Origin: Chelonoidis abingdonii
Lineage: Eukaryota > Chordata > Testudines > Testudinidae
DNA: 64,000 nt
NCBI RefSeq assembly: GCF_003597395.2
Contig: NC_133771.1
Coordinates: 60,081,192 to 60,145,191 of the forward strand
Direction: 5' to 3'
The notes below the pieces were generated by a model. The model was not told the origin of the DNA and searched no databases. It was given only the letters and a program-made list of their open reading frames with translations. Each line of letters begins with the position of its first letter. The first letter of the stretch is position 1. A program made the translations under genes and the position numbers. Shown piece by piece: positions 55,391-64,000 of the stretch.

Positions 55391-55820
55391 TCATCATCTG
55401 CATCGGATACTATTTTATCCATCTGCATTTCTCAGTAGTGTAGTTCTGTTGGGGTTTTGTTATTCTTAAGTGACTCTCAAATTCCTTCTTAGCACCCAGA
55501 AAAGCAGATAACATCCTGTCTTCCTTTTAGTACAGTGGGTACACAATTCCACTGTTTTGGAACATAGAGCTGGCTTGAAAAGATTAATTAATTTTATTAC
55601 ACCAAGAAAACTATTGGTTTATGCATATCTGAACCACAGTAAAGAGCAACAAATGTTTAAACTGTTTATAAAAAGAATTAGTCCCACAGTGTGCAAGCTG
55701 GCTCACTTTAAATCATGAAGGAAAATCTTTTAATGAGAAGTTATGGTGGTGTTGGGGGTCTGTGACATGCAGGAGGTCAGAATATATGATCTGGTGGTAC
55801 CTTCTTGCCTTAAACTCTGT
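55377..55820. other. Unassigned sequence
   Basis: Apart from the first bases, which belong to the MITE on the left, nothing is recognised. Confidence 0.45.
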
Positions 55821-56080
55821 GGGCTGGTCTACAATGAAAAGTTACATTGGCAGAGCTACATCTCTTAAGGTTGTGAAGAATCCAACCTGGAGATGTAGTT
55901 AAGCTGACCTAACTACCAGTGTAGACAGTACTAGGTCAACAGAAGAATTCTTCTGTCAACCTAGGTACTGCCTGTCAGGAGGTGAAATAACTACAGTGAT
56001 GAGAGAACCCCTCCACTGAAGCACTGCAGCAGCACAGTTGCACCTGTACCACTGTAAAGTTTTTAAGTGTAGACGTAGTC
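55821..56080. mobile_element. TCTACAC-type MITE
   Basis: Left 'gggctggtctacaatgaaaa' and right 'gtttttaagtgtagacgtag' are inverted ends. A perfect central palindrome 'aggtcaacagaagaattctt' with its partner 'ctgtcaacct' lies at about 55932-55964. Confidence 0.7.
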
Positions 56081-57464
56081 TATGATTATGAACTATGACC
56101 ATAATACAGGTTTGGAAAGCATGATTAATGATCCTTTCAATTGACTCATTTAAATTACAATAATAAAAATAATTTTGCTTAAGGATCAGCTGATACCAAC
56201 AACATAGCTATTAACCACAATAAATTCATTGGATCACATTCTGAATGCATCTCTCTACTCTGTTGTCAGTACTGTCCATTTACATGTCCAGCATAACGGG
56301 GCATGGGTAGAGGGGTCACAGAGAGGTTGTTGTCATCCCAAAAATGCTGCCTGGACATGTTGTATCTCAGGGGCTCTCTCATCAACTGTAGTGGTTAATT
56401 TTTTTTTAGAAATATTAACAAACTGCCTCAGAGTTTAAATTTTAAAAAAACCCTCTAGCATAAGAAATAAAAGCTCTAAACAGAGTGGAGCACTGGGACT
56501 CATGCCAGGTGAGAGAATTTTATGGCTGCTTTAGTATGTTGTGAACCTCTGCTAGCTACATTGGGAAAATGCTAAACATCTTAAAAACTAAGCATTCTTG
56601 CTGTAGTAACGTGTCAGAAATCTCTGGCCAGAATCCCACTAAGATTCTCACGCACTGCTGTTATGACAAATGAGTTTAAGGAAACTCTACAAAGTCTGTC
56701 TTATTCACATCTTGCTTTTGCAAGCTAATTTTGGTTATATGCATTTTGGATTTCATGGCCTGGTCTCAACCCTCACCCAATTGCCTCTCATATATTTCTG
56801 TATAAAATATAGGGTTATGAGAGCTGGATTTACCTATGCCCTAGAATATTATGGGTTCAAAAGTTTGACTGAAATTCAAGCATTATTGAATTTGCATCCT
56901 ACTTAGGAGAGGCTGTGCAAAAAGAAGCAGAGAAGGGGGAGAAGGAATTTCTAATAAAAAATACAGTCACAAAACTTGAAACTCTTGCATGCATCAGACT
57001 TATATATGCAAAATCCAGATGCATATATGCATAATTACATATGTACATACATTAATATGTCCAATACCCAATAGTTGACTTGCCGGCATGCACATCATAT
57101 TTGTATAGAGGCTACCCTCTTTTGCCAGCTTAACTTTTAAAGGGTGGTAGGACAGGACCCCTTAAGATGAAAGGGTCTTATTTGAGTAAAAATAGTCAAA
57201 TTACTGTTCTTTACAAGTTTTGTAAAGGAACATGCATCCTAGGCTGACTCTTATCTATAGAAGATCCATGAGAACTATTTTTGTACATGTATCTTGAAGT
57301 ACATCAATTTACTTTGTTGACCTTGCACCTTGCTGAAGTGTAGACATATGATCTAAGGTACTATGGTAAAGGAGGCTATATAAATATCTGATGAGGACCT
57401 CACAGTCTTTTGTGATATATTTATCCTCACAGTATCCATATGCAGTAATTATGCCCAGGGCATA
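56081..57464. other. Unassigned AT-rich sequence
   Basis: No gene or repeat recognised. Confidence 0.45.
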
Positions 57465-57940
57465 GACAGGGCAGCAAGATCTAGTGGTCAGAGCCAGAAT
57501 CCAGTCAGGAGTTGAGAGTCAGCTGGGTCCGGATACTGGGAAATCAGAAGCAGAAGACAAACTTGGGATCAGAACCATGAGCTGCTAACCAGAGTCAGGC
57601 CGGGTCAGGATACTAGGGATCAGAGGCAGGAGACAAACTGAAGATCAGAACTGCAAATGAGAGGTCAGGAGCCAAGCTGAGCCAAGTCAGGTTGGGATGC
57701 CTGGAAGTCAAGCTGGGGGAGTGGGAGAAGGGTGGATCCCAGTTGTTCGAACAGCTTCCTGTTCCTGTTGCTGGCTTACGTTAGGCCAGCGGGCCAATCA
57801 GTTGCTCTGGGACTCTGCCAATAGGATGTCAAACTGGAGCTGGGCTTCATGAGTCCTGGGTCAGCAGGTGTCAGCAAGCCGCCAAATGGAGAGTTGTAGC
57901 CTGGCTGATCCTGTGGACCAGGTTCGAGGCCTGTGGATCA
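57465..57940 (+). repeat. Dispersed repeat with internal tandem units
   Basis: Two diverged units of about 77 bp (57520-57598 and 57593-57670) share 'ggatact.gg.atcagaggcag' and 'gagacaaac'. The flanking sequence is rich in 'gtcagga' motifs. Familiar from turtle DNA; family not named. Confidence 0.4.
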
Positions 57941-57954
57941 ATAGATCAGTAAAA

Positions 57955-58370
57955 TAAAAGAGCTAGGTAAGATAAGAGGGGGAACACCTAGAAAACCATT
58001 TATTAAGAACAAGAACAAATTAATAAGAACAATGGACAAGAGAAGTTGGGATCGTAAAGATGAAGTAAAGAGTAAAGTCAGTGGACAGCACATGGATAGA
58101 GCATGCTGTACAGGGATTGGTTCCTGCAAACTAACCAAGCCAATCCCAAAACATGTAATGCAATGTATAGCAAATGTAATGGGATGTGTAAATGTATTTA
58201 AAGGAAGGGGAGGGTCTGTGTAGCTTTGGATATGTGGTATGTCCTGTATCCACCACCTACACTTGAGCCTGATCAACTCAAGTATAGTTTGATTGTATGC
58301 CAATAAAAAAAACCTCATTGATGAGTTCAATGTTGAGCTGAGTGAGGGGTCAAAAAACTAGTTCTGAGTT
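57955..58370 (+). repeat. LTR-like repeat
   Basis: A TATA-like 'gtatttaaagg' near 58193 and AATAAA at 58301-58306 are spaced as in an LTR, and the preceding 'aagataagagggggaac' resembles a polypurine stretch. No second copy or clear TG...CA boundary is present. The open minus frame across it (58330-57938) has no known domain. Confidence 0.4.
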
Positions 58371-58495
58371 CCCAGACCTTTTATTACAGTCACCTAAAAC
58401 CCTGTTTTCTTCCAGAGGTGATTCAATTTTTTTTTAAGTATTTTGATAATAAACTTAAATGCCTGCTATAATATGAAGGGCCAGATGATTGGCTT
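58371..58495. other. Unassigned spacer
   Basis: Short AT-rich spacer before the CR1 3' end. Confidence 0.5.
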
Positions 58496-58698
58496 AACAT
58501 ATAAGAACATAAGAACAACCATACTGGGTCAGACCAAAGGTCCATCCAGCCCAGTATCCTGTCTACTGACAGTGGCCAATGCTAGGTGCCCCAGAGGCAG
58601 TGAACCTAACAGGCAATGATCAAGTGATCTCTCTCTTGCCATCCTTCTCCACCCTCTGACAAACAGAGGCTAGGGACACCATTCCTTACCCAACCTGG

Positions 58699-59100
58699 CT
58701 AATAGTCATTAATGGACTTAACCTCTGTGAATTTATCTAGTTCTCTTTTAAACCCTGTTATAGTCCTAGCCTTCACAACCTCGTCAGGCAAGGATTTCCA
58801 TCGGTTGACTGTGTGCTGTGTGAAGAAGAACTTCCTTTTATTTGTTTTAAAACTGCTGCCCATTAATTTCATTTGATGGCCTCTAGTTCTTATATTATGG
58901 GAACAAATAAAGAACTTTTCCGTATTCACTTTCTCCACACCACTCATGATTTTATATATCTCTATCATATCCCCCCTTAGTCTCCTCTTTTCCAAGCTGA
59001 AAAGTCCTAGCCTCTTTAATTTCTTCTCCAAACCCCTAATCATTTTAGTAATCACTTTTTCTAATGCCAGTATATCTTTTTTGAGATGAGAAGACCACAT
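58699..59100 (-). pseudogene. CR1-like ORF2 C-terminal fragment
   Basis: 133 codons encode the last part of ORF2: [70 protein letters not shown] and VVKARTITGFKRELDKF. A short deletion removes residues between the first two blocks relative to the plus-strand copy at 19.1 kb. It ends at the natural stop. Inactive without the palm domain. Confidence 0.88.
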
Positions 59101-59195
59101 CTGTACGCGTATTCAAGATGTTAGCATACCATATATTTATATAAGGGCAATAAGACATTCTCCATCTTATTCTCTATCTCTTTTTTTAATTATTC

Positions 59196-59609
59196 CTAAC
59201 ATCCTGTTTGCTTTTTCACTGACACTGCACACTGCATGGATGTCTTCAGAGAACTATCCACGATGACTCCAAGATCTCTTTCCTGATGAGTTGTAACTAA
59301 ATTAGCCCCCATCATATTGTATGTATAATTGGGGTTACTTTTTTCAATGTGCATTACTTTACATTTGTCCACATTAAATTTCATTTGCCATTTTGTTGTC
59401 CTTTCACTTAGTTTTGTGAGATCTTTTTGAAGTTCTTCACAGTCTGCTTTGGTCTTAACTATCTTGAGCAGTTTAGTGTCATCTGCAAACTTTGCCACCT
59501 CACTGCTTACTCCTTTCTCCAGATCATTTATGAATAAGTTGAATAGGATTGGTCCTAGGACTGACCGTTGGGGAACACCACTAGTTACCTCTCTTGAGTA
59601 AATTGGCAT
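59196..59609 (-). pseudogene. CR1-like reverse transcriptase palm fragment
   Basis: 137 codons beginning at the GVPQRSVLGPILFNLFINDL block, then [11 protein letters not shown] with the catalytic FADD, KWQMKFNVDKCKVMHI and ERDLGVIVDSSLKTSMQC. One change in the first motif (R for the usual G in GVPQGS) is notable. The frame shifts afterwards into the 58699-59100 fragment, and everything upstream is missing. Not functional. Confidence 0.88.
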
Positions 59610-59612
59610 GAC

Positions 59613-61404
59613 CTCGTTTTACATGAATTGAGCATCTTGCCTCAAGTTCTTCATGAGCATTCTGAAAAGAAAAATAAGATCCAATGAGTGTCTCCGACTG
59701 GGTGAAATTCACTTCAACATAAAATCCAAATAACCTTTACTCACACTGAGTAGCCACATGGCTCTTTGCTATCTTGGGCTACTTCTGCTGCAGCAGCACC
59801 AGACCTCCCCTCCTCTGGAAAAGGATACCTCCATCCAGTTTCTGCCCTTTCACCCACAAAAAAGCCATGGAGGATCCATTCACTGATGAATTCATACCAG
59901 GTTTTGTTTTTTTTTATTCGGGGCAAGTACATTTAAACACTATTGCAAAAGGGAGTGCTGCAGAGCAATTTGACTTTATAACATTCACATGAATGAAGTG
60001 ATGATAACTCCAACTTGTCTACTAGGAGAAATTCAAGCTTTTCAGTCTTGCTTACTGTGAGAGAAATGGCATGTCATAGTGAAAGGAAAATTGTTCAATA
60101 AAAATCAAGCACCTTAGGCAGAACCTTCTCTACAATGAAGAAACTATAATAGATTCCAAGAAACCTGAGCTCCAATTTTTGAGCTTTGCATTTTAATAAT
60201 GCTTGGCTTTCTACATTTATGCAAAAATAAACAGAGCATTAAAGGACATGTTCATTAGTTGAAATAAAGTTAGATGGTCTAATTTAAGTGTAACCCAATA
60301 GGCCATGTGTGTTTCTACATGGTAATACACATACTGCTTATGTTAATTGCTTTTTAAGGTAATGAGTGTGCCATTTAAATGACATACAGAGATTCAGATT
60401 TTATGCATCTGTTCAGTTCAATTTGAAGTTGGGCAGATGTTCCCAGCAACTGCATAAACGATTGAATACAATTAAGTGAGTGAGTAAATCAGCTATTTGC
60501 GTGTTTAAAATCATATCTGCTTGTTTCAAGCTGTAATATACTGTGCCTTAATAAAATCAAACTTTATGCATCTGATTATGGTAATTGGATCAAAGGTACA
60601 TTTTTAATAGCTGTTTAGTGATCATTATTGGCTGGGTCATGGAGTCAATGACCTGACATTTGATTACTGACCTCTTTTCATATAAGTATACTGAGTAATA
60701 ATTGACTCTAGTTTATTCCCTTCTAGTGAAATTGATCTCTACTTTTACATAGTCAAAGGTGGAATTGGCCCTTGTGCAACAACAGCTAGAATATATCTGT
60801 CCTGTTACTTTGTGTTCCCAGTGATGAAAAATCATGTACGGTTTTAGTTATCACTTTTCCTATAGATTAAGAAAGTTCTGCGATGTTAATACAAGGTTAA
60901 GAAAATGGAATGAATCAATCAGAACAGTAGAGACACTGCAATTATATTGCATCTTCCCATTTTAATGTTCTTTGGAACTAAAGGAGCTTATCAAGCTATA
61001 TACTTATATGATCATCATAGTACTCGAGTGCCACTAATGAGTTTATCCTCATATTATCCCCATTTTACAGATTAAGAGTTTAGTCTAGGAATGTGATTTA
61101 TCCTAGGTGACAGAGGAAGTTTGTGACAGTCAGAAGGTGAACTCGGATCACCAGAATTGCAATCCAGTTATTTTAATCACAAAGCCATCCTTTCTTTTCT
61201 CTGAGGTTATAAAAAGAAGTACATACATTTGTGATGGCATGAGGGACATCAACTAGAAACTAAAAGAGGTGAAAATTGTTCAGTTAAACACTCTCGCTAG
61301 CAGCAGGAAGGTAAGAATGTAAATTTATTTTGTAAATTTAGTACTGACTGTTGCAGTTAAAGTTGCTCAATAGTTTCTATTCCACACCTTGTTTTCATGT
61401 TGTC
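59613..61404. other. Unassigned AT-rich sequence with a MIR relic
   Basis: 60180-60720 is AT-rich with words such as 'gccatttaaatgacatacag' and 'ctgattatggtaattggatc', no repeat resemblance and no coding frame; a conserved regulatory element is possible but untested. A MIR-type relic is listed separately. Confidence 0.35.
61020..61195 (-). repeat. MIR/CORE-SINE relic, reverse
   Basis: 'tattatccccattttacaga', 'ggtgacagaggaagtttgtg' and 'attttaatcacaaagccatc' in reverse MIR order. Confidence 0.65.
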
Positions 61405-62517
61405 ACATTGCGGGGTGCAGCCAAACCCGTGAGGGGCTGTGTCACTACCTGCCTGCAATGTGGGCTGCTTCATAATGCTTTACTGTTGTAGCTCCCTACC
61501 TGGGCCACTCACAAACAGCCAAGCAACATGCAGGTCACATCCTGAGTGTCTGTGTATAGCTACAGCCTAGTCTAGCAATTCTGATCCCAGCAGCCTGTCA
61601 GCAACACGCTGGCCACACACTGGTTTCCAGCAGCTCTGGTTACTACCTGAAGGGTGACCAAAATAGACTCCCAGTCCTGAATTTTCCCCAAAAACATGTG
61701 TTCTGCACTGTGCACCCCTCTCCTGGACAGTTCAGCTATTAGGTCCGTTGCTCTGTAAAGGGTCAGTATTCAACAGTTCAGTTTAAACCCAGTGCTGGAT
61801 TAGTTTTGATTTAAAAAAAATAAAACGAGTTTATTTAACTGCAGACAGACAGATTTTAAGTGAGTACAAGTATAAGGTATTAAAGTCAGAAATTGTAACA
61901 GGATATAAAAGATAAAACACTTTCTAGTAGCTAAAATTCAACCAGCTAGACTTGGTTCAAGGTAAAAAATCCTTTGCACAGGTTCCTGGCAACATAGCTG
62001 ACCAAACTCTGAGATCAGGAACTCCCCCAAAGTTAAAGGGATGATTCCTTTGTCATCTTAGGTGAATGAAAGAAAGAAAGAGAGAGAGAACTTCGGGTGT
62101 TTTTGCCCCTGACTTTTCAACTTCAGTTACTCTTTCAAATGCATTTTCCTGAGGGTTGCCCCTACATAAAGTTCCTTCCTGCTTTGAGAATGGAAACATG
62201 GAGTCTTGTGGTAAAAGAGATTCCATGTTGCTTGCTAACCCTACATAAAGTTCTTTTCTACTTTGAGAATGGAAACATGGAATCTTGTGGTAAAAGAGGT
62301 TCCATGTCACTTGCTAAAATGCAGATTGATCTGTTCCTGCCCCCTTTTGTTGCCAAAGAATGGCAACTTGACCATTGATTGCCAGTCAACTTGGTTAGAG
62401 GCATCAGCATGCGTTGTCCACATGCTCACATTCGAGGTTATAAGAGACCGTGCAGGTTGACACCATCCCACTTCCCTCTTATTGTCGCATGGCCAGAGTT
62501 GAAATCCCTGTTCCTCA
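61405..62517. repeat. Unnamed turtle-type repeat, possibly an LTR region
   Basis: 'aaacgagtttatttaactgc' and 'cagacagattttaagtgagt' recall a repeat often seen in turtle genomes, running into 'ggttccatgtcacttgc'. It lies directly before a gag-like frame, so it could be the LTR or leader of that element. No TG...CA boundary or second copy is present in the window. It includes a 79-bp tandem duplication. Confidence 0.35.
62161..62318 (+). repeat. 79-bp tandem duplication
   Basis: Units 62161-62239 and 62240-62318 match at roughly 90% of positions ('gagaatggaaacatgga.tct' in each). Confidence 0.85.
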
Positions 62518-63395
62518 GTGCTCTTAGTCTTGCTAAGAAGTGACAGAAGGAGCATAAGGCAAAGTACTGCCATGATCCACTGGTACAGCCTTCAGATACG
62601 GTCACCAGTCCAACATCATCTTCACTGGTGGCACTGTAGACGCCACCGGCCCCCTCCACCTGGGTGCTTTCCTCTCCAGTGGATGAACCTCTCCTGTTCC
62701 TCCCCAAGCGATGTGCTTCTTCCGCCCATCTCGCACTGGCCCTACTGGACCCATCCACCAGGTCCAAGTGCTTTTCAGAGCCAGATCCATCCTTCTCACC
62801 TGTCCAATTTCACAGTCCAGATCACAGGCCTCAGCCAGCCTATCCACAGGCATACAACCCTTCTGCCAAGTCATGGTTCCACTCTCTCTGGGGCCTTCCA
62901 ATTCTTGTTGAGCTGTAAGTTTGGTCCCGTTGTCCTCCTGGGGACCCCTACCAGGACCATGGAGTACTGCTGGTGGCATCTTATCACCCATCTTCTCCTC
63001 ACAGTGTGTCCCCCTTCTGTTTATGATGAATTGAATAAGACTGTAGTGCAGCCAGTACTGCCGGTCCCCACCGGAGCCTTATCATCACTGGACAAGGCAC
63101 TAATTCTGCCTTTCCTCTTCTCTCTTCCTCTTCGGCTCTCAACCTCACAGTGGAAGAAGCCCAGGACACACAAAACCCGCTCCTGGATATTCTGCAACCA
63201 CCAGGGACTTCCCAGACTGCCCTCCCTATACATAAGACCATCCTGCAACCAGCACAGTGTTGTGCCCCTATGTGCCCCTACTCCTAAGCACGCAGAGCAG
63301 CGATACTTCGTCCCATCTAAAGGCATGGACTTCCTTTTCATCCATCCCACAATTCACTCATGGGTCATACGGCGAATGAACATGCCCTGACATTT
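62518..63395 (+). pseudogene. DIRS-type (or Gypsy) gag remnant, frameshifted
   Basis: The C-terminal part of a 290-codon plus frame contains KHAEQRYFVPSKGMDFLF and IHP, matching the pattern 'KRAEKRYFVPSKGMDFLFTHP' that I associate with DIRS-type gag of reptiles. An overlapping plus frame encodes EEAQDTQNPLLDILQPPGTS and ALPIHKTILQPA, which precede that block in intact proteins, so at least one frameshift separates them. Earlier sequence is Pro/Ser/His-rich in the 290-codon frame and probably reads out of frame there. The element is cut on the right by CR1 near 63395-63402. The gag would form the particle or RNA-binding coat; nothing here is intact. Confidence 0.6.
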
Positions 63396-64000
63396 CATCT
63401 CGGGAGGTATGCTGCCTGTCGGGGGCCCGTATTACGAAATGTTACAGAGGCATTGTCGAGGATTATCCGGCCTTCTGACTACTACCCCATGCTACTCATC
63501 CATGTGGGCACAAATGATCCTGCGAGGTGTGACGCTGAGCAGATCAAGAGTGACTACAGGGCTCTGGGAGTACTGGTGAAGGGGTTTGGAGTGCAGGTGG
63601 TATTCTCTTCGATTCTTCCTGTCAAAGGTAGGGGCCCAAGCAGAGACAGATGCATCATGGAGGTGAATGCCTGGCTGCGAAGATGGTGTCGCCAGGAGGG
63701 CTTTGGCTTCCTCGACCACGGGATGCTATTTAAGGAAGGACTACGAGGCAGAGATGGTGTTCACCTTTCGAGGAGGGGAAAGTCCCTATTTGCACACAGA
63801 CTGGCCAACCTAGTGAGGAGGGCTTTAAACTAGGTTCGACGGGGACAGGTGAGCAAAGCCCACAAGTAAGTGGGGAACATGAAGACCTGGGAGATGGATC
63901 GGAAACAAGAGGGAGTGTGGGCTATAATGGCAGAGAGAAAGGAGGGTCAGGGCAAAACTCAGAGGCAAGATCAAACCAGTATCTTAGATGCCTATATACA
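63395..64000 (+). mobile_element. CR1 LINE 5' region, continuing past the window
   Basis: From about 63402 the plus strand matches ORF1 of a turtle CR1, then the inter-ORF spacer ('taggttcgacggggacaggt', 'cttagatgcctatata'). ORF2 should follow outside the window. The left junction is with the gag remnant. Confidence 0.9.
63402..63833 (+). CDS. CR1 ORF1 protein, SGNH-esterase domain, 5'-truncated
   Basis: ORF1 of CR1 elements carries an SGNH/GDSL-type hydrolase domain of unclear role, thought to help RNA binding or membrane-related steps. About 144 codons are in frame. Visible blocks: GRYAACRGP, RIIRPSDYYPMLLIHVGTND (the last six residues form the Asn block of SGNH enzymes), FSSILPVKG, and GRDGVHLSRRGKSLFAHRL with the catalytic Asp-x-x-His. 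The N-terminal GDSL block with the nucleophilic Ser is missing because of the junction, so catalysis is not expected. The open frame extends upstream to 63360 only by chance, through the last codons of the adjacent gag remnant. The stop is followed by the usual CR1 spacer. Confidence 0.9.
   Translation, partial: GRYAACRGPVLRNVTEALSRIIRPSDYYPMLLIHVGTNDPARCDAEQIKSDYRALGVLVKGFGVQVVFSSILPVKGRGPSRDRCIMEVNAWLRRWCRQEGFGFLDHGMLFKEGLRGRDGVHLSRRGKSLFAHRLANLVRRALN

Larger units (their letters stand above)
58496..59612 (-). mobile_element. CR1-like LINE, 5'-truncated, reverse strand
   Basis: The left edge 'ataagaacataagaac' is the octamer-type 3' terminus, followed by 'gggtcagaccaaaggtccat', the 3' UTR, then ORF2 in reverse up to the GVPQ motif. 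It covers the palm, thumb and C-terminus in two frames. Confidence 0.93.

Noticed and set aside
57938..58330. 130-codon minus frame as a membrane protein
   Set aside because: It covers an LTR-like repeat in reverse; hydrophobicity is a composition effect.
62518..63390. 290-codon frame as a host protein
   Set aside because: Only its last part matches a known pattern, and that is a retroelement gag; the rest is low-complexity and likely out of frame.
63360..63833. Open frame with esterase motifs as a host gene
   Set aside because: The motifs match CR1 ORF1, the CR1 inter-ORF spacer follows, and the first 14 codons come from the neighbouring gag remnant.
1..64000. CRISPR array, bacterial operons, rRNA or functional tRNA genes
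   Set aside because: No regularly spaced repeats, no bacterial gene organisation and no intact cloverleaf were found; the window is vertebrate-like repeat DNA.

Overview
The window looks like repeat-dominated, AT-rich nuclear DNA from a sauropsid, most likely a turtle. It holds many CR1 LINEs of several subfamilies, Penelope-like repeats, DIRS-type gag remnants, MIR/CORE-SINE relics, hAT non-autonomous elements and palindromic 'TCTACAC' MITEs. No host exon, rRNA, tRNA gene or CRISPR array could be supported. Every long open frame that I could explain belongs to a mobile element, so the segment is probably intergenic or deep intronic. The species call is inference from repeat composition, not from a gene.

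Layout. 1-12.8 kb: mostly unrecognised AT-rich DNA with a decayed DIRS-type gag (4.2-5.4 kb), small palindromic repeats and a reverse-strand CR1 (8.9-10.0 kb). 12.8-18.6 kb: a minus-strand endogenous retrovirus with two LTRs, a polypurine tract, a tRNA-Trp-type primer binding site and a near-matching 5-bp target duplication; its ~4.35-kb interior shows no reverse transcriptase that I can recognise. 19-23 kb: CR1 pieces, a MITE, a 100-N assembly gap lying between two ends of what is probably one CR1, and a head-to-head Penelope-like repeat with a 10-bp target duplication. 26-34.5 kb: more repeats, including the best CR1 copy (31.3-32.8 kb, 447 open RT codons). 35.4-36.4 kb: three separate insertions with their target duplications. 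39.2-41.7 kb: a plus-strand CR1 interrupted by a Harbinger-like MITE and a hAT element. 44.5-45.6 kb: three tandem-placed MITEs. 49.7-50.5 kb: a Penelope-like tail with a nested hAT element. 53.6-56.1 kb: hAT and MITE copies, one nested. 57.5-59.6 kb: LTR-like repeats and a reverse CR1. 61.4-64 kb: an unrecognised repeat, a broken DIRS-type gag, and a CR1 ORF1 with SGNH-esterase motifs running off the window end.

The most interesting signals are hammerhead-ribozyme-like cores in the Penelope-like repeats (best at 49792-49827, related ones at 29305-29340 and 22941-23020); the retrovirus with no visible pol, which also carries a short GC-rich patch matching the C-terminal end of a non-LTR reverse transcriptase; and the stacked insertions whose target duplications give relative ages.
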